Source: Denitrovibrio sp. (lineage in GTDB: Bacteria; Chrysiogenota; Deferribacteres; Deferribacterales; Geovibrionaceae). Taken from it: 64,000 nucleotides of DNA. This document shows, one piece after another, positions 44,479 to 54,379 of this stretch. The notes below the pieces were generated by a model that saw only the letters and a list, made by a program, of their open reading frames with translations, had not been told where the DNA came from and did not search any database. The stretch's first letter is position 1, and every line of letters begins with the position of its first letter. The stretch lies in contig PKTN01000005.1 of assembly GCA_002869185.1 (NCBI GenBank), positions 124,001 to 188,000 of the forward strand, given 5' to 3'. Both the position numbers and the translations under genes were made by a program.

Positions 44479-46725
44479 TTACTTAATAATTTCCGCTTTT
44501 AAATATCTTCCATTAGAGAAGATATCGGCTGTCTCAACAAAGTCCTCAGGGAGTGAAATACAACCCTTTGTAACTTGTTTATTTATCTCAACAACAAACT
44601 CACCTGTGAATCCGTCGCCCTTGAGTTTGACCTTATCATCTTTGTTAAGGCCCATCTCTTTTGCGTCTTCAACGCTGACATCAAGTACTGGCGCACCATA
44701 TACTTTAGCCAGGTCAGGAGACCATCTTGTGTAAGAACCGGAGTGCAGCCTGAGGCTAGCAGGATAAAGGTAGAACTTGCCGCTTCCCGCTGCTGTAGTA
44801 GCCACTTTAGCCAATTCTGTTTTGAAAACAGAAGGATAAGCAACAGTACCGCCGTCCCACTGGACATCCGCGTAAAGTTTCACCTCTTTCTCAATGAGCT
44901 TTCTTACCGCATAAGCATCAGTAGGAAGCTCAGTACCGAGTCCTTTAGCCAGACCAGAGATTATTTCTGCATCAGAAACAACACCCTTATCTACAGCTTT
45001 GCTTACAAGCTGAACTCTACCTTCAAGGTTAGTGAAGGATCCGCTCTTCTCAGCAAATGTTGCTACAGGTACGTAGACGTTTGCGAGTTTTGCAGTGTCG
45101 CTCATAAAAGGATCAGTAACCATTAAAAGCTCAAGCTTGCTAAGTGCACCAGTAAGTTTGCTCCAGCCAGTTCTAACGGCGATGTTCTCACCAAAAGAAA
45201 TAACTGCTTTAAACTTGCCAGTCTCAACACCCTTAGCGAAATCTTCAGGAGCATTAACACCAAAGCCCATGTCTACGACACCAGCTGAGTTGTTTTTAGC
45301 TTTAGCAGGAACAAGTTTAACCTTGCTGCATGCCTTCTGGATTTCCTGAGCGATATATGCGTCAGCCATGTTGTAAGCGTCGAATACTACTACTGGGTTT
45401 TCAGCGTCCAAAAGACGTTTAGCATCAGCAGTGAATTCATTTTCCGCTCCAGCAAAGGCAGCGCAGAATTTCTCCATATCCGCAGCAAGCTCAACAGGGT
45501 TACCTGTAACGAACTTTGTTGTCACTCTTTTGAGTGCTGTCTCACTAGGGTAGAAAGTGATCAGTGATGATCCCTCTTTCCTAGCTGCAACTCTAACTGC
45601 GAGTCCGAGAATTGGATTAGATTCTGTAACGTTGATGTTAAGAACTGCGACAGCGTCACTGTTTTCAACATCTTCATAAGTAGCTCCAGGCATAATTGCA
45701 TCTGTCTCAGTAGAGAAGATGTTTTTAGTGCCAATTGCGTCTGCAAGTTTCTTAGCGAGGAAAGCTTCCTCATTAGTAATTCTTGGAGAAACAACGATTG
45801 CTACACTGTCAGTGTTCATAGCTTTCAGCTTTTCAGAAGCGTACTCAACAGCTTCAGTAACAGAAGCTTTCTTAGCCTCGCCACCAACTGTTATTTGAGC
45901 TTCAGTTTCACGCTTTACACTATTCATAAAGTCGAAACCGAAACGTCCTTTAGCACACATGTATCCGTGGTTAACGCCCTCTTCAGGCATTTCATTCATA
46001 CGGAATACTTCGTTCCCTTCGTAGTCGATACTAACAGTACAACCACAAGAGCAAAGACCACAAACTGTCTTTTCGCTCTCAAGGTTCCAAGGTCTGTTTT
46101 TAAACAGATAAACCCTGTTGTTAAGTGAGCCGACTGGGCAAACGCTGATACACTGTCCACAATATTCGCAGTTCCAAGGTTGATCAAATGATGTACCAAT
46201 CTGAGTATCTGTTCCTCTGTTAAGGAAACTGATAGCCTGAATGTTTACAACCTCATCACATATACGAACGCAACGTCCACAAAGAACACATCTGTCGATA
46301 TCCCTTTCGATAAAAGGGTTTGTGTGGTCAACAGGAGTGTCGTTAGGAACAGCGTCGAAACGAACTTTTGTAACACCAACTTCATATGTAAGGTCTTGCA
46401 GAGTACACTCGCCACCTTTATCGCAGACTGGGCAGTCAAGCGGGTGGTTGATGAGAAGCAGCTCAATAGCTGTTTTACGCACTCTGGAGAGCTTTTCAGA
46501 TTCAGTTATTAATTCCATTTTGTCGGTAACAGGTGTTGTACATGCCGCTTGAAGCTTTGGCATTCCAACCTGCTCTACAAGACAAACCCTACAAGCACCG
46601 AAGGGATTCAGCCTAGAGTCGTGACATAACACAGGTATGTGAACTCCGGCCTCCTTTGCGGCGTCGAGGATTGTAGTGCCCTGTGGAACCTCTACCTCTT
46701 TTCCGTTTATCTTTACAGTAAGCAT
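44479..46725 (-). CDS. nuoG: NADH-quinone oxidoreductase subunit G
   Basis: 748 residues with the N-terminal [2Fe-2S] domain (GACRVCLVEQVG), the HxxxC motif (HPLDCPVCDKGGECTLQD), an N-type ferredoxin pair (CVLCGRCVRICDE, CEYCGQCISVCPVGSL), and a molybdopterin-like domain (CGLCSCGCTVSIDYEG near residue 235). It is the largest hydrophilic subunit of the electron-transfer arm. The C-terminal Ala/Val-rich part ends in VETADIFSNGRYLKAE. Confidence 0.96.
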   Translation of the reverse strand: MLTVKINGKEVEVPQGTTILDAAKEAGVHIPVLCHDSRLNPFGACRVCLVEQVGMPKLQAACTTPVTDKMELITESEKLSRVRKTAIELLLINHPLDCPVCDKGGECTLQDLTYEVGVTKVRFDAVPNDTPVDHTNPFIERDIDRCVLCGRCVRICDEVVNIQAISFLNRGTDTQIGTSFDQPWNCEYCGQCISVCPVGSLNNRVYLFKNRPWNLESEKTVCGLCSCGCTVSIDYEGNEVFRMNEMPEEGVNHGYMCAKGRFGFDFMNSVKRETEAQITVGGEAKKASVTEAVEYASEKLKAMNTDSVAIVVSPRITNEEAFLAKKLADAIGTKNIFSTETDAIMPGATYEDVENSDAVAVLNINVTESNPILGLAVRVAARKEGSSLITFYPSETALKRVTTKFVTGNPVELAADMEKFCAAFAGAENEFTADAKRLLDAENPVVVFDAYNMADAYIAQEIQKACSKVKLVPAKAKNNSAGVVDMGFGVNAPEDFAKGVETGKFKAVISFGENIAVRTGWSKLTGALSKLELLMVTDPFMSDTAKLANVYVPVATFAEKSGSFTNLEGRVQLVSKAVDKGVVSDAEIISGLAKGLGTELPTDAYAVRKLIEKEVKLYADVQWDGGTVAYPSVFKTELAKVATTAAGSGKFYLYPASLRLHSGSYTRWSPDLAKVYGAPVLDVSVEDAKEMGLNKDDKVKLKGDGFTGEFVVEINKQVTKGCISLPEDFVETADIFSNGRYLKAEIIK

Positions 46726-46744
46726 ACTGAAATTCTCCTCGGTC

Positions 46745-48541
46745 CTAATCTATCGCGTTAAATGGGCAATTCACGATACACTCGCGACATTTAACACATT
46801 TTTCGTTGTCGATAACTGCAAATTCTTTCTTTTCCCATGTGATAGCATCAACAGGACAAGCTTTTTTACAGAGACCGCATTTTTTACATCTTTCGTTTAC
46901 AACCACGAAGTCGATAAGCTCCGCGCACTCTCTAGCAGGACACTTCTTATCATGGATATGAGCTTCATATTCATGTCTGAAGTACTTGATAGTAGTAAGT
47001 ACAGGGTTTGGAGCTGTCTGTCCGAGACCGCAAAGTGATGATGTCTTAATATCCTCACCGACCTTCTGAAGAAGTTCGATATCGCCCTCACGACCTTTTC
47101 CGGTTGTGATTCTGTCAAGGATATCAAGCATTGTTTTAGTACCGATACGACATGGTATACACTTACCACAAGACTCTCTCTGTGTGAATGTCAGGAAGAA
47201 CTGTGCAACGTTAACCATACAGTTCGTTTCATCCATAACAACAACACCACCAGAACCCATCATAGCTCCCGCTGCGATAAGTGAGTCATAGTCGATAGGT
47301 GTTTCAAGGTGATCAGGAGTAAGGCAACCACCAGATGGTCCACCAAGCTGAACAGCCTTAAATTTTCTCTTTTTAGGGATACCGCCACCAACGTCAAAAA
47401 GAAGTTCGCGAACTGTAATTCCCATAGGAACTTCAACAAGTCCAGAAGACTTAATCTTTCCAGAGAGAGCAAAAATCTTTGTACCTTTTGATTTTTCAGT
47501 ACCGATGTTTGCATACCAATCAGAGCCTTTAAGGATAATGTTTGGAAGGTTAGCAAAAGTCTCAACGTTGTTAACGTTAGACGGCTTATCCCAAAGTCCT
47601 TTAATAGCAGGGAAAGGAGGTCTTGGTCTTGGCATTCCTCTTTCGCCTTCGATAGAAGCAATAAGAGCTGTCTCTTCACCACAAACGAAAGCACCAGCAC
47701 CAGCCTTAAGCTTAAGTTTAAAGTTATAGTCAGTACCGAAAACGCCTTTACCTAGGTAACCAGCTTCTTCAGCATCTTTGATAGCCATTATTACTCTTTC
47801 AATAGCGAGCGGATACTCTGCACGGCAATAGATGTAACCTTCGTCACAGCCGATTGCGTATCCAGCTATAAGCATACCTTCGATAACAGCGTGTGGGTTC
47901 CCCTCAATGATGGAACGATCCATGAAAGCTCCAGGGTCACCCTCATCCGCGTTACAGATAAGATATTTGTGATCATCAGTTTTGGCTCCACGGCAAAAAG
48001 TCCACTTGAGACCTGTAGGGAAACCACCGCCCCCACGACCGCGAAGTCCTGACGCTTTAACTTCATCGATAACTTCCTCAGGAGTCATAGTGAGAGCTTT
48101 TTTGATAGCTTCATAGCCACCATGCTTCACATAGTCTGCGAGGTCTTCTGGGTCTACACGACCACAGTCAGCGAGAACGTAGCGTTTTTGTTTATCGTAG
48201 AACTGAAAGTAATCTTTCTTAGCAGCCCACTTCTCAACAACATTACCACCAACAATATGCTCCTCTACAATTGTAGGGACCATCTCTGCAGTAACATGCT
48301 CATAAGTGATACTCTTTTCAGCACCAGGGATATAAACGTCAATAAGCACGTCACGTGCACAAAGACCTCTACAACCTGTTTGCTTAGCTTCACAGTTCCT
48401 TTCTTTTGATTCAGCGTTTTTAAGGCCATGCTTCTCGAATTCTTCGTCGAGAGCGATCATAACCTCTTTCGCGCCTGATGCGACCCCAGCGGTCCCCATA
48501 CAGACGTGAACTTCAACGTGATCTACTATATAGTCATTCAT
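46745..48541 (-). CDS. nuoF: NADH-quinone oxidoreductase subunit F, HndC-like three-domain form
   Basis: 598 residues, longer than E. coli NuoF (445). The first about 110 residues are a thioredoxin-like [2Fe-2S]-type domain (VHVCMGTAGVASG, TGCRGLCARD). The central part is the FMN/NADH domain with GRGGGGFPTGLKW, and the N3 cluster Cys are in ESCGKCIPCRIGT and SLCGLG. The C-terminus adds two ferredoxin motifs (CKKCGLCKKACPVDAI, CVKCRECIVNCPFNAI). This layout is shared with bifurcating hydrogenase and NADP-reducing HndC subunits. Confidence 0.95.
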   Translation of the reverse strand: MNDYIVDHVEVHVCMGTAGVASGAKEVMIALDEEFEKHGLKNAESKERNCEAKQTGCRGLCARDVLIDVYIPGAEKSITYEHVTAEMVPTIVEEHIVGGNVVEKWAAKKDYFQFYDKQKRYVLADCGRVDPEDLADYVKHGGYEAIKKALTMTPEEVIDEVKASGLRGRGGGGFPTGLKWTFCRGAKTDDHKYLICNADEGDPGAFMDRSIIEGNPHAVIEGMLIAGYAIGCDEGYIYCRAEYPLAIERVIMAIKDAEEAGYLGKGVFGTDYNFKLKLKAGAGAFVCGEETALIASIEGERGMPRPRPPFPAIKGLWDKPSNVNNVETFANLPNIILKGSDWYANIGTEKSKGTKIFALSGKIKSSGLVEVPMGITVRELLFDVGGGIPKKRKFKAVQLGGPSGGCLTPDHLETPIDYDSLIAAGAMMGSGGVVVMDETNCMVNVAQFFLTFTQRESCGKCIPCRIGTKTMLDILDRITTGKGREGDIELLQKVGEDIKTSSLCGLGQTAPNPVLTTIKYFRHEYEAHIHDKKCPARECAELIDFVVVNERCKKCGLCKKACPVDAITWEKKEFAVIDNEKCVKCRECIVNCPFNAID

Positions 48542-48544
48542 AAC

Positions 48545-49057
48545 CTACCCCTCATCCGGAAGACTTGCGTAATCCTTGAAGATTTTTCTCGCATCTTCAG
48601 GCTTAAGGTTACCGTAAGTACTATTGTTTATCATGATAACTGGAGACATACCACAAGCACCGATACAAGACACTTCTTCCAAAGTGAATTTAACGTCTGC
48701 TGTAGTCTCTCCGTCACCGATTCCAAACTCTTCTTTAACTATTTCAGAAATACGTCCTGAACCTTGAACGTGACAAGCAGTTCCTCTACAAACTCTAATG
48801 ATGTATTTACCACGAGGTTTTGTATAGAACTGGGCGTAGAAGGTAATCACACCATAAATCTGGTGTGGAGACATATTCATGTCATCAGCAATTCTTTCAA
48901 CCAACTCTGGGAAGAGATAACCGTATGCATCTTGAGTCTCTTGAAGGACAGGGATAGTAGCTCCCGGCCAATCCTGATACTTTGCACAGATCTCATCACA
49001 CATAGTGGGATCGAATTCTTGCTGTTCTTCAGTTTCTATTACTTCATTTTCTGCCAT
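48545..49057 (-). CDS. nuoE: NADH-quinone oxidoreductase subunit E
   Basis: 170 residues with a helical N-terminus and a thioredoxin-like [2Fe-2S] domain whose four Cys are in RVCRGTACHVQGS and CIGACGMSPV. It holds cluster N1a beside NuoF. Confidence 0.97.
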   Translation of the reverse strand: MAENEVIETEEQQEFDPTMCDEICAKYQDWPGATIPVLQETQDAYGYLFPELVERIADDMNMSPHQIYGVITFYAQFYTKPRGKYIIRVCRGTACHVQGSGRISEIVKEEFGIGDGETTADVKFTLEEVSCIGACGMSPVIMINNSTYGNLKPEDARKIFKDYASLPDEG

Positions 49058-49068
49058 ATCCGCTTCCC

Positions 49069-50256
49069 CTACCTGTCGATTTCGCCGAGTACAACGTCGT
49101 TTGTACCGATGATTGCAACAATGTCAGCTAACATATGCCCTTTGGCCATTTTATTGACAACACCAAGGTTTACAAAGGAAGGAGATCTAATCTTCATACG
49201 ATAAGGTCTCTCTTCGCCTTCACTAACCAGATAGAAACCAAGCTCGCCTTTAGGAGCCTCAATACCTTGATAAGTTTCACCCTTTGGTGGCTTGAAACCT
49301 TTAGATACGATGTAGAATCTTCTGATAAGTGCTTCCATACGCTCATAAACATCTTCATGAGATGGAAGTGCTACTCTAGGGTCATCAGTCATTACTGAAC
49401 CTTCAGCAGGTATCTGCTCAAGAGCTTGCTGGAGAATCTTGTTAGATTCACGCATCTCTTTCATTCTAACTTTATATCTAGCGTAAGTATCGCCAGCTTC
49501 TTCAACAGGGATTTCCCATTCGAATCTATCGTAGATTCCGTATGATTCATCTCTTCTAAGGTCGAAGTCTACACCAGAGCCTCTCATAAGAGGGCCAGAT
49601 GTACCATAAACCATAGTGTCTTCTGCTGAAAGGTGACCAATACCTATTGTACGTCCCATCCAGATTCTGTTTTTAGTAAGAAGGTTTTCGTATTCATCAA
49701 CACACTTGTCGAATCTACTTACGAAATCTGCCAATCTTACAAAGAAGTCTTCAGGCATGTCGTCTCTAAGTCCACCGATTCTGATCCAAGAAGATGTCAT
49801 CCTTTGACCTGTAGCAACCTCGAACATGTCGAGAATTTCTTCACGCTCACGGAAAGCATAAAGGAATACAGTCATAGCACCAATATCGAGCGCGTGTGTC
49901 GCGATCCATACAAGGTGAGATGCAACTCTGGACATCTCTGCGAGTATAACGCGGAGATATTCAGCCCTTTCTGGGATTTCAAGATCGAAAAACTTTTCCA
50001 CTGCGAGACAATATGCAAGGTTATTTGAAAGAGGTGATAAGTAGTCAAGCCTGTCTGTAAGAGGAATTGTTTGATGATACGTTCTGTTTTCTGCGAGTTT
50101 TTCAGTCCCTCTATGAAGGAAACCCACGTCAGGGTCGACATTGACGATAGTTTCACCGTCAAGATCAACAACAAGTCTCAAAACACCGTGTGTACTGGGG
50201 TGCTGAGGCCCCATGTTTACGGTTACTACTTCGGATACGTTTTCTGTTCTACCCAT
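49069..50256 (-). CDS. nuoD: NADH-quinone oxidoreductase subunit D
   Basis: 395-residue 49-kDa subunit. NMGPQHPSTHGVLRL near the start bears the His and Tyr that bind quinone. The C-terminus ends VIIGTNDVVLGEIDR. NuoC and NuoD are separate here, not fused. Confidence 0.97.
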   Translation of the reverse strand: MGRTENVSEVVTVNMGPQHPSTHGVLRLVVDLDGETIVNVDPDVGFLHRGTEKLAENRTYHQTIPLTDRLDYLSPLSNNLAYCLAVEKFFDLEIPERAEYLRVILAEMSRVASHLVWIATHALDIGAMTVFLYAFREREEILDMFEVATGQRMTSSWIRIGGLRDDMPEDFFVRLADFVSRFDKCVDEYENLLTKNRIWMGRTIGIGHLSAEDTMVYGTSGPLMRGSGVDFDLRRDESYGIYDRFEWEIPVEEAGDTYARYKVRMKEMRESNKILQQALEQIPAEGSVMTDDPRVALPSHEDVYERMEALIRRFYIVSKGFKPPKGETYQGIEAPKGELGFYLVSEGEERPYRMKIRSPSFVNLGVVNKMAKGHMLADIVAIIGTNDVVLGEIDR

Positions 50257-50266
50257 ATTTCAGCCC

Positions 50267-50767
50267 CTACCTTGAAAACTTAAGTCCGATACCCTGTTCA
50301 TCAGCATTATTGAACCAGGTTCTCTCCTTAAGTGGAAAGTCTTTTCTGAGAGGGTGTCCATCGAAGAATTCCGGCAGAAGTACTCTTCTGAGATCCGGGT
50401 GTCCTTCAAAAATAACACCGACAAGGTCATATTGCTCCCTTTCTAACAGGTTGGCACCAGGCCATAGATCTGTAAGCGTAGGGAACTTATTGTCTTCGTC
50501 TGCAAGCTTTACAAAGACTCTAAGTTTGTTCGCGATAGAGAAGAGGTTTGTTGTTACCTCAAATTTATCACGTCTCTTAGGCCAGTGTGTTGCAACAACG
50601 TCGACCATATACATGAAGGAGAACTCCTCTTTAAGAGCAGTCATAACTTCCATATACACGGAAGTGTCCTTCACTTTTATGAAGTTGCACTTATACTCTG
50701 AGTAGCTGTTAAGCTTATCAGGAAACTGTGCGTCCAGCTTTGCTGTAAGTTGTTCAAATGTAATCAT
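50267..50767 (-). CDS. nuoC: NADH-quinone oxidoreductase subunit C
   Basis: 166-residue 30-kDa subunit with LLEREQYDLVGVIFEGHPDL and RRVLLPEFFDGHPLRKDFP. Separate from NuoD. Confidence 0.96.
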   Translation of the reverse strand: MITFEQLTAKLDAQFPDKLNSYSEYKCNFIKVKDTSVYMEVMTALKEEFSFMYMVDVVATHWPKRRDKFEVTTNLFSIANKLRVFVKLADEDNKFPTLTDLWPGANLLEREQYDLVGVIFEGHPDLRRVLLPEFFDGHPLRKDFPLKERTWFNNADEQGIGLKFSR

Positions 50768-50778
50768 AGTAGTTCCCC

Positions 50779-51255
50779 TTATTTCCTGAGTACTTTTTCA
50801 GTCATGATTTTAGACTGAAGTGCTACGATTGCATCATACAGCGCTTCTGGTCTCGGAGGGCATCCCGGAACATAAAAGTCCACTGGAACGATCTCGTCTA
50901 CACCCTGAACTGTAGAGTAAGTGTCATAGATACCACCAGAAGTAGCACAGCTACCCATAGCGATAACACATTTTGGCTCTGGCATTTGAAGATATACTTT
51001 TCTAACAACAGGAGCCATCTTTCTTGTTACTGTACCAGCTACAATCATGACATCTGATTGTCTTGGTGTAGCACGGAAAATAATACCCATACGGTCGAAG
51101 TCATACTTCGCAGCACCGCATGCCATCATTTCAATAGCACAGCAGGCCAGACCAAAGGTCATAGGCCACAAAGAAGATTTTCTACAATAGTTGATTACGT
51201 TATCAACTGTTGTAGTCAATACATTTTCTGGTAATTTACCATCGATCAAGCCCAT
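50779..51255 (-). CDS. nuoB: NADH-quinone oxidoreductase subunit B
   Basis: 158 residues from the ATG at 51255, which follows AGGAG; a longer frame from 51276 lacks that site. [26 protein letters not shown] and GCPPRPEAL give the four Cys of cluster N2. It overlaps the nuoA end by ten bases. Confidence 0.96.
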   Translation of the reverse strand: MGLIDGKLPENVLTTTVDNVINYCRKSSLWPMTFGLACCAIEMMACGAAKYDFDRMGIIFRATPRQSDVMIVAGTVTRKMAPVVRKVYLQMPEPKCVIAMGSCATSGGIYDTYSTVQGVDEIVPVDFYVPGCPPRPEALYDAIVALQSKIMTEKVLRK

Positions 51256-51599
51256 TCTAACGCTCCTTTTTGCCAAGCATAAAAATAGCCAAAGACAAGA
51301 ATTACGATGAATAAAATCATCTCGATAAGTCCAAAAAGGCCAATCATGTCAAACGCGACGGCCCACGGAAACAGGAAGACTGTCTCCACATCAAAAATCA
51401 CAAACAGCATAGCGATAATGTAAAATCTTACATTAAGACGCTTTCTGTTCTCGTCGAGCACAGGCATACCGCACTCATAAACACTAAACTTAATTTTCTC
51501 GTATTTCTTAGGTCTAACGATTGCTCCGGCGAACATTACGATCACACCGAGCGCTCCAGCGATCAAAAGAAATAGCACTATAGGCAAATATCCACTCAT
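51246..51599 (-). CDS. nuoA: NADH-quinone oxidoreductase subunit A
   Basis: 117 residues, three helices. [20 protein letters not shown] and [19 protein letters not shown] are the conserved loop and helix. First gene of the operon. Confidence 0.96.
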   Translation of the reverse strand: MSGYLPIVLFLLIAGALGVIVMFAGAIVRPKKYEKIKFSVYECGMPVLDENRKRLNVRFYIIAMLFVIFDVETVFLFPWAVAFDMIGLFGLIEMILFIVILVFGYFYAWQKGALEWA

Positions 51600-51633
51600 A
51601 CATCACCTCTGTATTTTGTATACAGTATGCAGT

Positions 51634-51662
51634 ATTTATCACGAACACAGCAAGGGTGTCAA
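51634..51662 (-). promoter_or_regulatory. Promoter of nuo operon
   Basis: Minus strand TTGACA (51657-51662), 17 bases, ATAAAT (51634-51639). A dyad at 51661-51699 overlaps the -35 region. Confidence 0.72.
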
Positions 51663-51699
51663 CAAGAAACATCGTTTTAGGATTAAAACATTTCTTGTT
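51661..51699 (-). promoter_or_regulatory. Dyad overlapping the nuo -35 box
   Basis: AACAAGAAA (51661-51669) and TTTCTTGTT (51691-51699) with TTTTA (51675-51679) and TAAAA (51684-51688) inside. A candidate operator for an unknown regulator; no T-run follows it, so it is not an obvious terminator. Confidence 0.5.
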
Positions 51700-51751
51700 A
51701 AACCACCCTATTTTCACAACCAATTTAGTAAGCAGACGTTCAAAAAGAATA

Positions 51752-52660
51752 CTATAATTTAAGTCTTTTTATAAGTTCCCTCATATCAGTTGGTACCTGA
51801 GATTCATATGTTACCATCTCGTCTGTGAAGGGGTTAACGAACGATAGCCTGTGTGAATGAAGCGCCTGTCTAGCGATAGGCATCTTCAAAGACTGTCTGT
51901 TTCCGTAGACCTCATCCCCTGCCAGCGGATAACCTGCATGCGTCATATGTACCCTTATCTGATGCGTTCGTCCAGTATAAATTCGAATCTCCGCTAAAAA
52001 ACAAGTATTACTACGTTTTAAAACGGTGACCTCACTCTTGGCGTACTTACCATCTTCTCGGATACACATCTTCTTTCTATTCTTCGGATGTCGGAAGATT
52101 GGTTCCTCAATAAAGAAGTGATCCGTCTTCGGATTTCCCCAACATACCGCTAAATATCTCTTATCAATTTCTCGCTTTGAAAAGATTGATGCAAGCTTCT
52201 CTCTTGCGTCTCTATTCTTTGCTATTATCATAAGCCCAGACGTATCTTTATCTAATCTATGTACGATACCTGGACGTAAGTCATTCTCATCAGTTATTTC
52301 GAACTCCGCCAGCATTGCATTAACTACAGTATCTTCTGCATGTCCGGGTGCTGGGTGCGCAGTAACGCCAGCAGGTTTATCTATAACAGCATACTCAGGA
52401 CCGTCATATATAATATCTATATCCATCTTTACAGGAGTCAAATCAGGCACCTCTTCTTTAGGCACGTATATATATATGTAGTCATTCTCCTTAACTTTGT
52501 ATTTTTTGGGTTTCTTATCACCATTTACGGTAACATGTCCCTCGACTACAAGGCGTTCTGCGAATGATCGAGTGATGTCGGAATTGTCAGCTATAAAGGC
52601 ATCCAATCTGCCTGCATCTTCTTCAGCAGTGATTTCGATTGTTTTTTCTATATTTGGCAT
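51752..52660 (-). CDS. rluD: 23S rRNA pseudouridine synthase RluD/RluC family
   Basis: 302 residues: S4-like N-terminal domain (RLDAFIADNSDITRSFAERL) and the catalytic domain with GIVHRLDKDTSGLMI, bearing the catalytic Asp, and RTHQIRVHMTHAGYPLAGD. RluD modifies helix 69; RluC and RluD cannot be separated with certainty. Confidence 0.94.
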   Translation of the reverse strand: MPNIEKTIEITAEEDAGRLDAFIADNSDITRSFAERLVVEGHVTVNGDKKPKKYKVKENDYIYIYVPKEEVPDLTPVKMDIDIIYDGPEYAVIDKPAGVTAHPAPGHAEDTVVNAMLAEFEITDENDLRPGIVHRLDKDTSGLMIIAKNRDAREKLASIFSKREIDKRYLAVCWGNPKTDHFFIEEPIFRHPKNRKKMCIREDGKYAKSEVTVLKRSNTCFLAEIRIYTGRTHQIRVHMTHAGYPLAGDEVYGNRQSLKMPIARQALHSHRLSFVNPFTDEMVTYESQVPTDMRELIKRLKL

Positions 52661-52755
52661 TTTGTTCCTTTATTACCGTCATCTCTTTGAAGGCTCCAGA
52701 TTGCCACATGTTCCTCAGCATCTATATCAATAGCTTTTTCAATTCTAGTATTCAT
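52648..52755 (-). CDS. Possible 35-residue protein
   Basis: ATG at 52755 to TAG at 52648, overlapping the rluD start. The product begins MNTRIEKAIDIDAEEH and ends KGTKCQI. Its own ribosome binding site is weak. It lies four bases after the toroid-protein stop. Possible translation-coupling leader; not recognised and weakly supported. Confidence 0.3.
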   Translation of the reverse strand: MNTRIEKAIDIDAEEHVAIWSLQRDDGNKGTKCQI

Positions 52756-52759
52756 GTCT

Positions 52760-54379
52760 TTATTTCAAACCGCCTGTAAGTATCATTTTATGTATTGGTA
52801 GCTGCATCTGATCAAATACAACCGCTGTCAGCCCCTTATCATTTATTAAAATATCGTAAACCTGCTCAGGTAAATTCTCTGCCGGCATCATCCCTACGGT
52901 ATCTATTTCCTCCATACGCTCTTGCAGATCGGCCTTTGCAACCCAATTACCCATTGTCAATTCCGTGCTATCCAGCCATCTTCTCATCCTGTATGTCAGT
53001 TCCATAATATCAGGGACTTCCGCTGATGGTAAATATCCTAAAAGCACAACATCCGATGTCAGGTCTCTTATCTCCTGAGTACCAGAATAGAATCTGACTG
53101 AGTTTCCTCCTACGCTCTCTAGAAGCTTATTTATATCAGAAATATTACTCTCTGTAATCTCATAAGTACCTGCATTGCCAATATCCTTGATATCAATGCC
53201 CCATAAATCACGCTGTTTTACTAGTGAATAAGCCCCAATATCCCAAAAGATAAAAAAGAACGCCGAACCATCTAACGTCGCTTTACCCTCACCTGCATAG
53301 TGAGAAAATGCACCTTCGTCACGCTTATAGTATTTTTCAAATTTTACATTTATATACTCTTTCACTCTGTCCCTAATCTTCTCCTTGTCTTCCACATCTG
53401 CATATTTCATAAGGTATCTAGCAAGCATCTTGATTGTTTTTGACATAACAAGATCCCATTCGTGCACCCTTTCTATATCTTCGTCCCTAGGAACATCGGC
53501 GCTCATCTTCTCCATTGCAGAGTTGATAAGCTCATGCCTGTAGCGCAGAGGATAATCAGGGTGCTTATTATTTCCCTCATTATCGACAAAGGCCTTTACA
53601 ATAGATGCTGTATTACTGAGATCTTTTTTACGAAGCTTTCCACTTTTGGATTTTGGTCCCCAAAGTCCAGTGGCTGGATCCTGATAGTCATAGAACCATT
53701 TCAGCATTGCTTCTTTCCACTCAGGTGTAAACTTATAGAGCCCATTTCTCTGAATCACTAAGTCCTCATCCTCATCACTAGTTTCTACTTCTGCGATCAG
53801 ATTAACCATATCTCTTGTATTGTGAAAGGTTGTCTGAGGAAACTTGGAAGCTAGAAAACCGACTGTTCCGATATCATCCAAATAGCGAATCAACGTCTCA
53901 GGAGTATTTATCTGATCCAGGTATCGCAAAGGATATTTAAGCCTGAGAGGCTTATTGATCTTCCTTGCAAGCTTGTCCAGATAGATAAGTATGTTTTCTG
54001 TTGGACCGTGATATGAGGAATATGGATAAGCGTCATCCATAAAAGCGCCTGTAACAGGATTCTGAAGCTCCAGATAAAAATTCAGTTCATCTTCGGGATT
54101 ATCAAACTTTGGTACTTTAATCATACCTTCTGTTGTCTCCATCTCATTTGTCAGCTTTTTAATCAGGAAAATGCCTTTTTTATAATCTCCCTTGTCTAAG
54201 CAGTAAGCAATTCCAAGCAGCTTAAATTCGAATTCTGCTGTATAGTACCCCTGCTCCTGCCTGAGTTTGTTCATTTTAAAAAGATGCTTCATTGTGGATT
54301 TAATCTCTAATGCGGTATATCCTCCGCATGCCAACAATAAAATGATTAATATGATTATAAAAATTAAAAATCTTTTCAC
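52760..54379 (-). CDS. Large lipoprotein or anchored protein, alpha/alpha-toroid-like
   Basis: 539 residues from the GTG at 54379 (MKRFLIFIIILIILLLACGG), with GAGG upstream; a longer frame from 54463 would add a polar leader. The N-terminus is either a lipobox (LLLAC) or a membrane anchor. The central part is helical, with repeated hairpins ending in segments such as DPATGLWGP and DLSNTASIVKAF, resembling the alpha/alpha-6 toroid of prenyltransferase and squalene-cyclase-like domains. DEDEDLVIQRNGL and KDLWGIDIKDIGN are acidic loops. No catalytic motif recognised. It shares a transcript direction with rluD but the function is unknown. Confidence 0.7.
   Translation of the reverse strand: MKRFLIFIIILIILLLACGGYTALEIKSTMKHLFKMNKLRQEQGYYTAEFEFKLLGIAYCLDKGDYKKGIFLIKKLTNEMETTEGMIKVPKFDNPEDELNFYLELQNPVTGAFMDDAYPYSSYHGPTENILIYLDKLARKINKPLRLKYPLRYLDQINTPETLIRYLDDIGTVGFLASKFPQTTFHNTRDMVNLIAEVETSDEDEDLVIQRNGLYKFTPEWKEAMLKWFYDYQDPATGLWGPKSKSGKLRKKDLSNTASIVKAFVDNEGNNKHPDYPLRYRHELINSAMEKMSADVPRDEDIERVHEWDLVMSKTIKMLARYLMKYADVEDKEKIRDRVKEYINVKFEKYYKRDEGAFSHYAGEGKATLDGSAFFFIFWDIGAYSLVKQRDLWGIDIKDIGNAGTYEITESNISDINKLLESVGGNSVRFYSGTQEIRDLTSDVVLLGYLPSAEVPDIMELTYRMRRWLDSTELTMGNWVAKADLQERMEEIDTVGMMPAENLPEQVYDILINDKGLTAVVFDQMQLPIHKMILTGGLK

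Noticed and set aside
48764-49204. Antisense open frames over the nuo operon (48764, 49135, 39475 and others)
   Set aside because: They are shadows of conserved nuo genes, without ribosome binding sites or family sequence.
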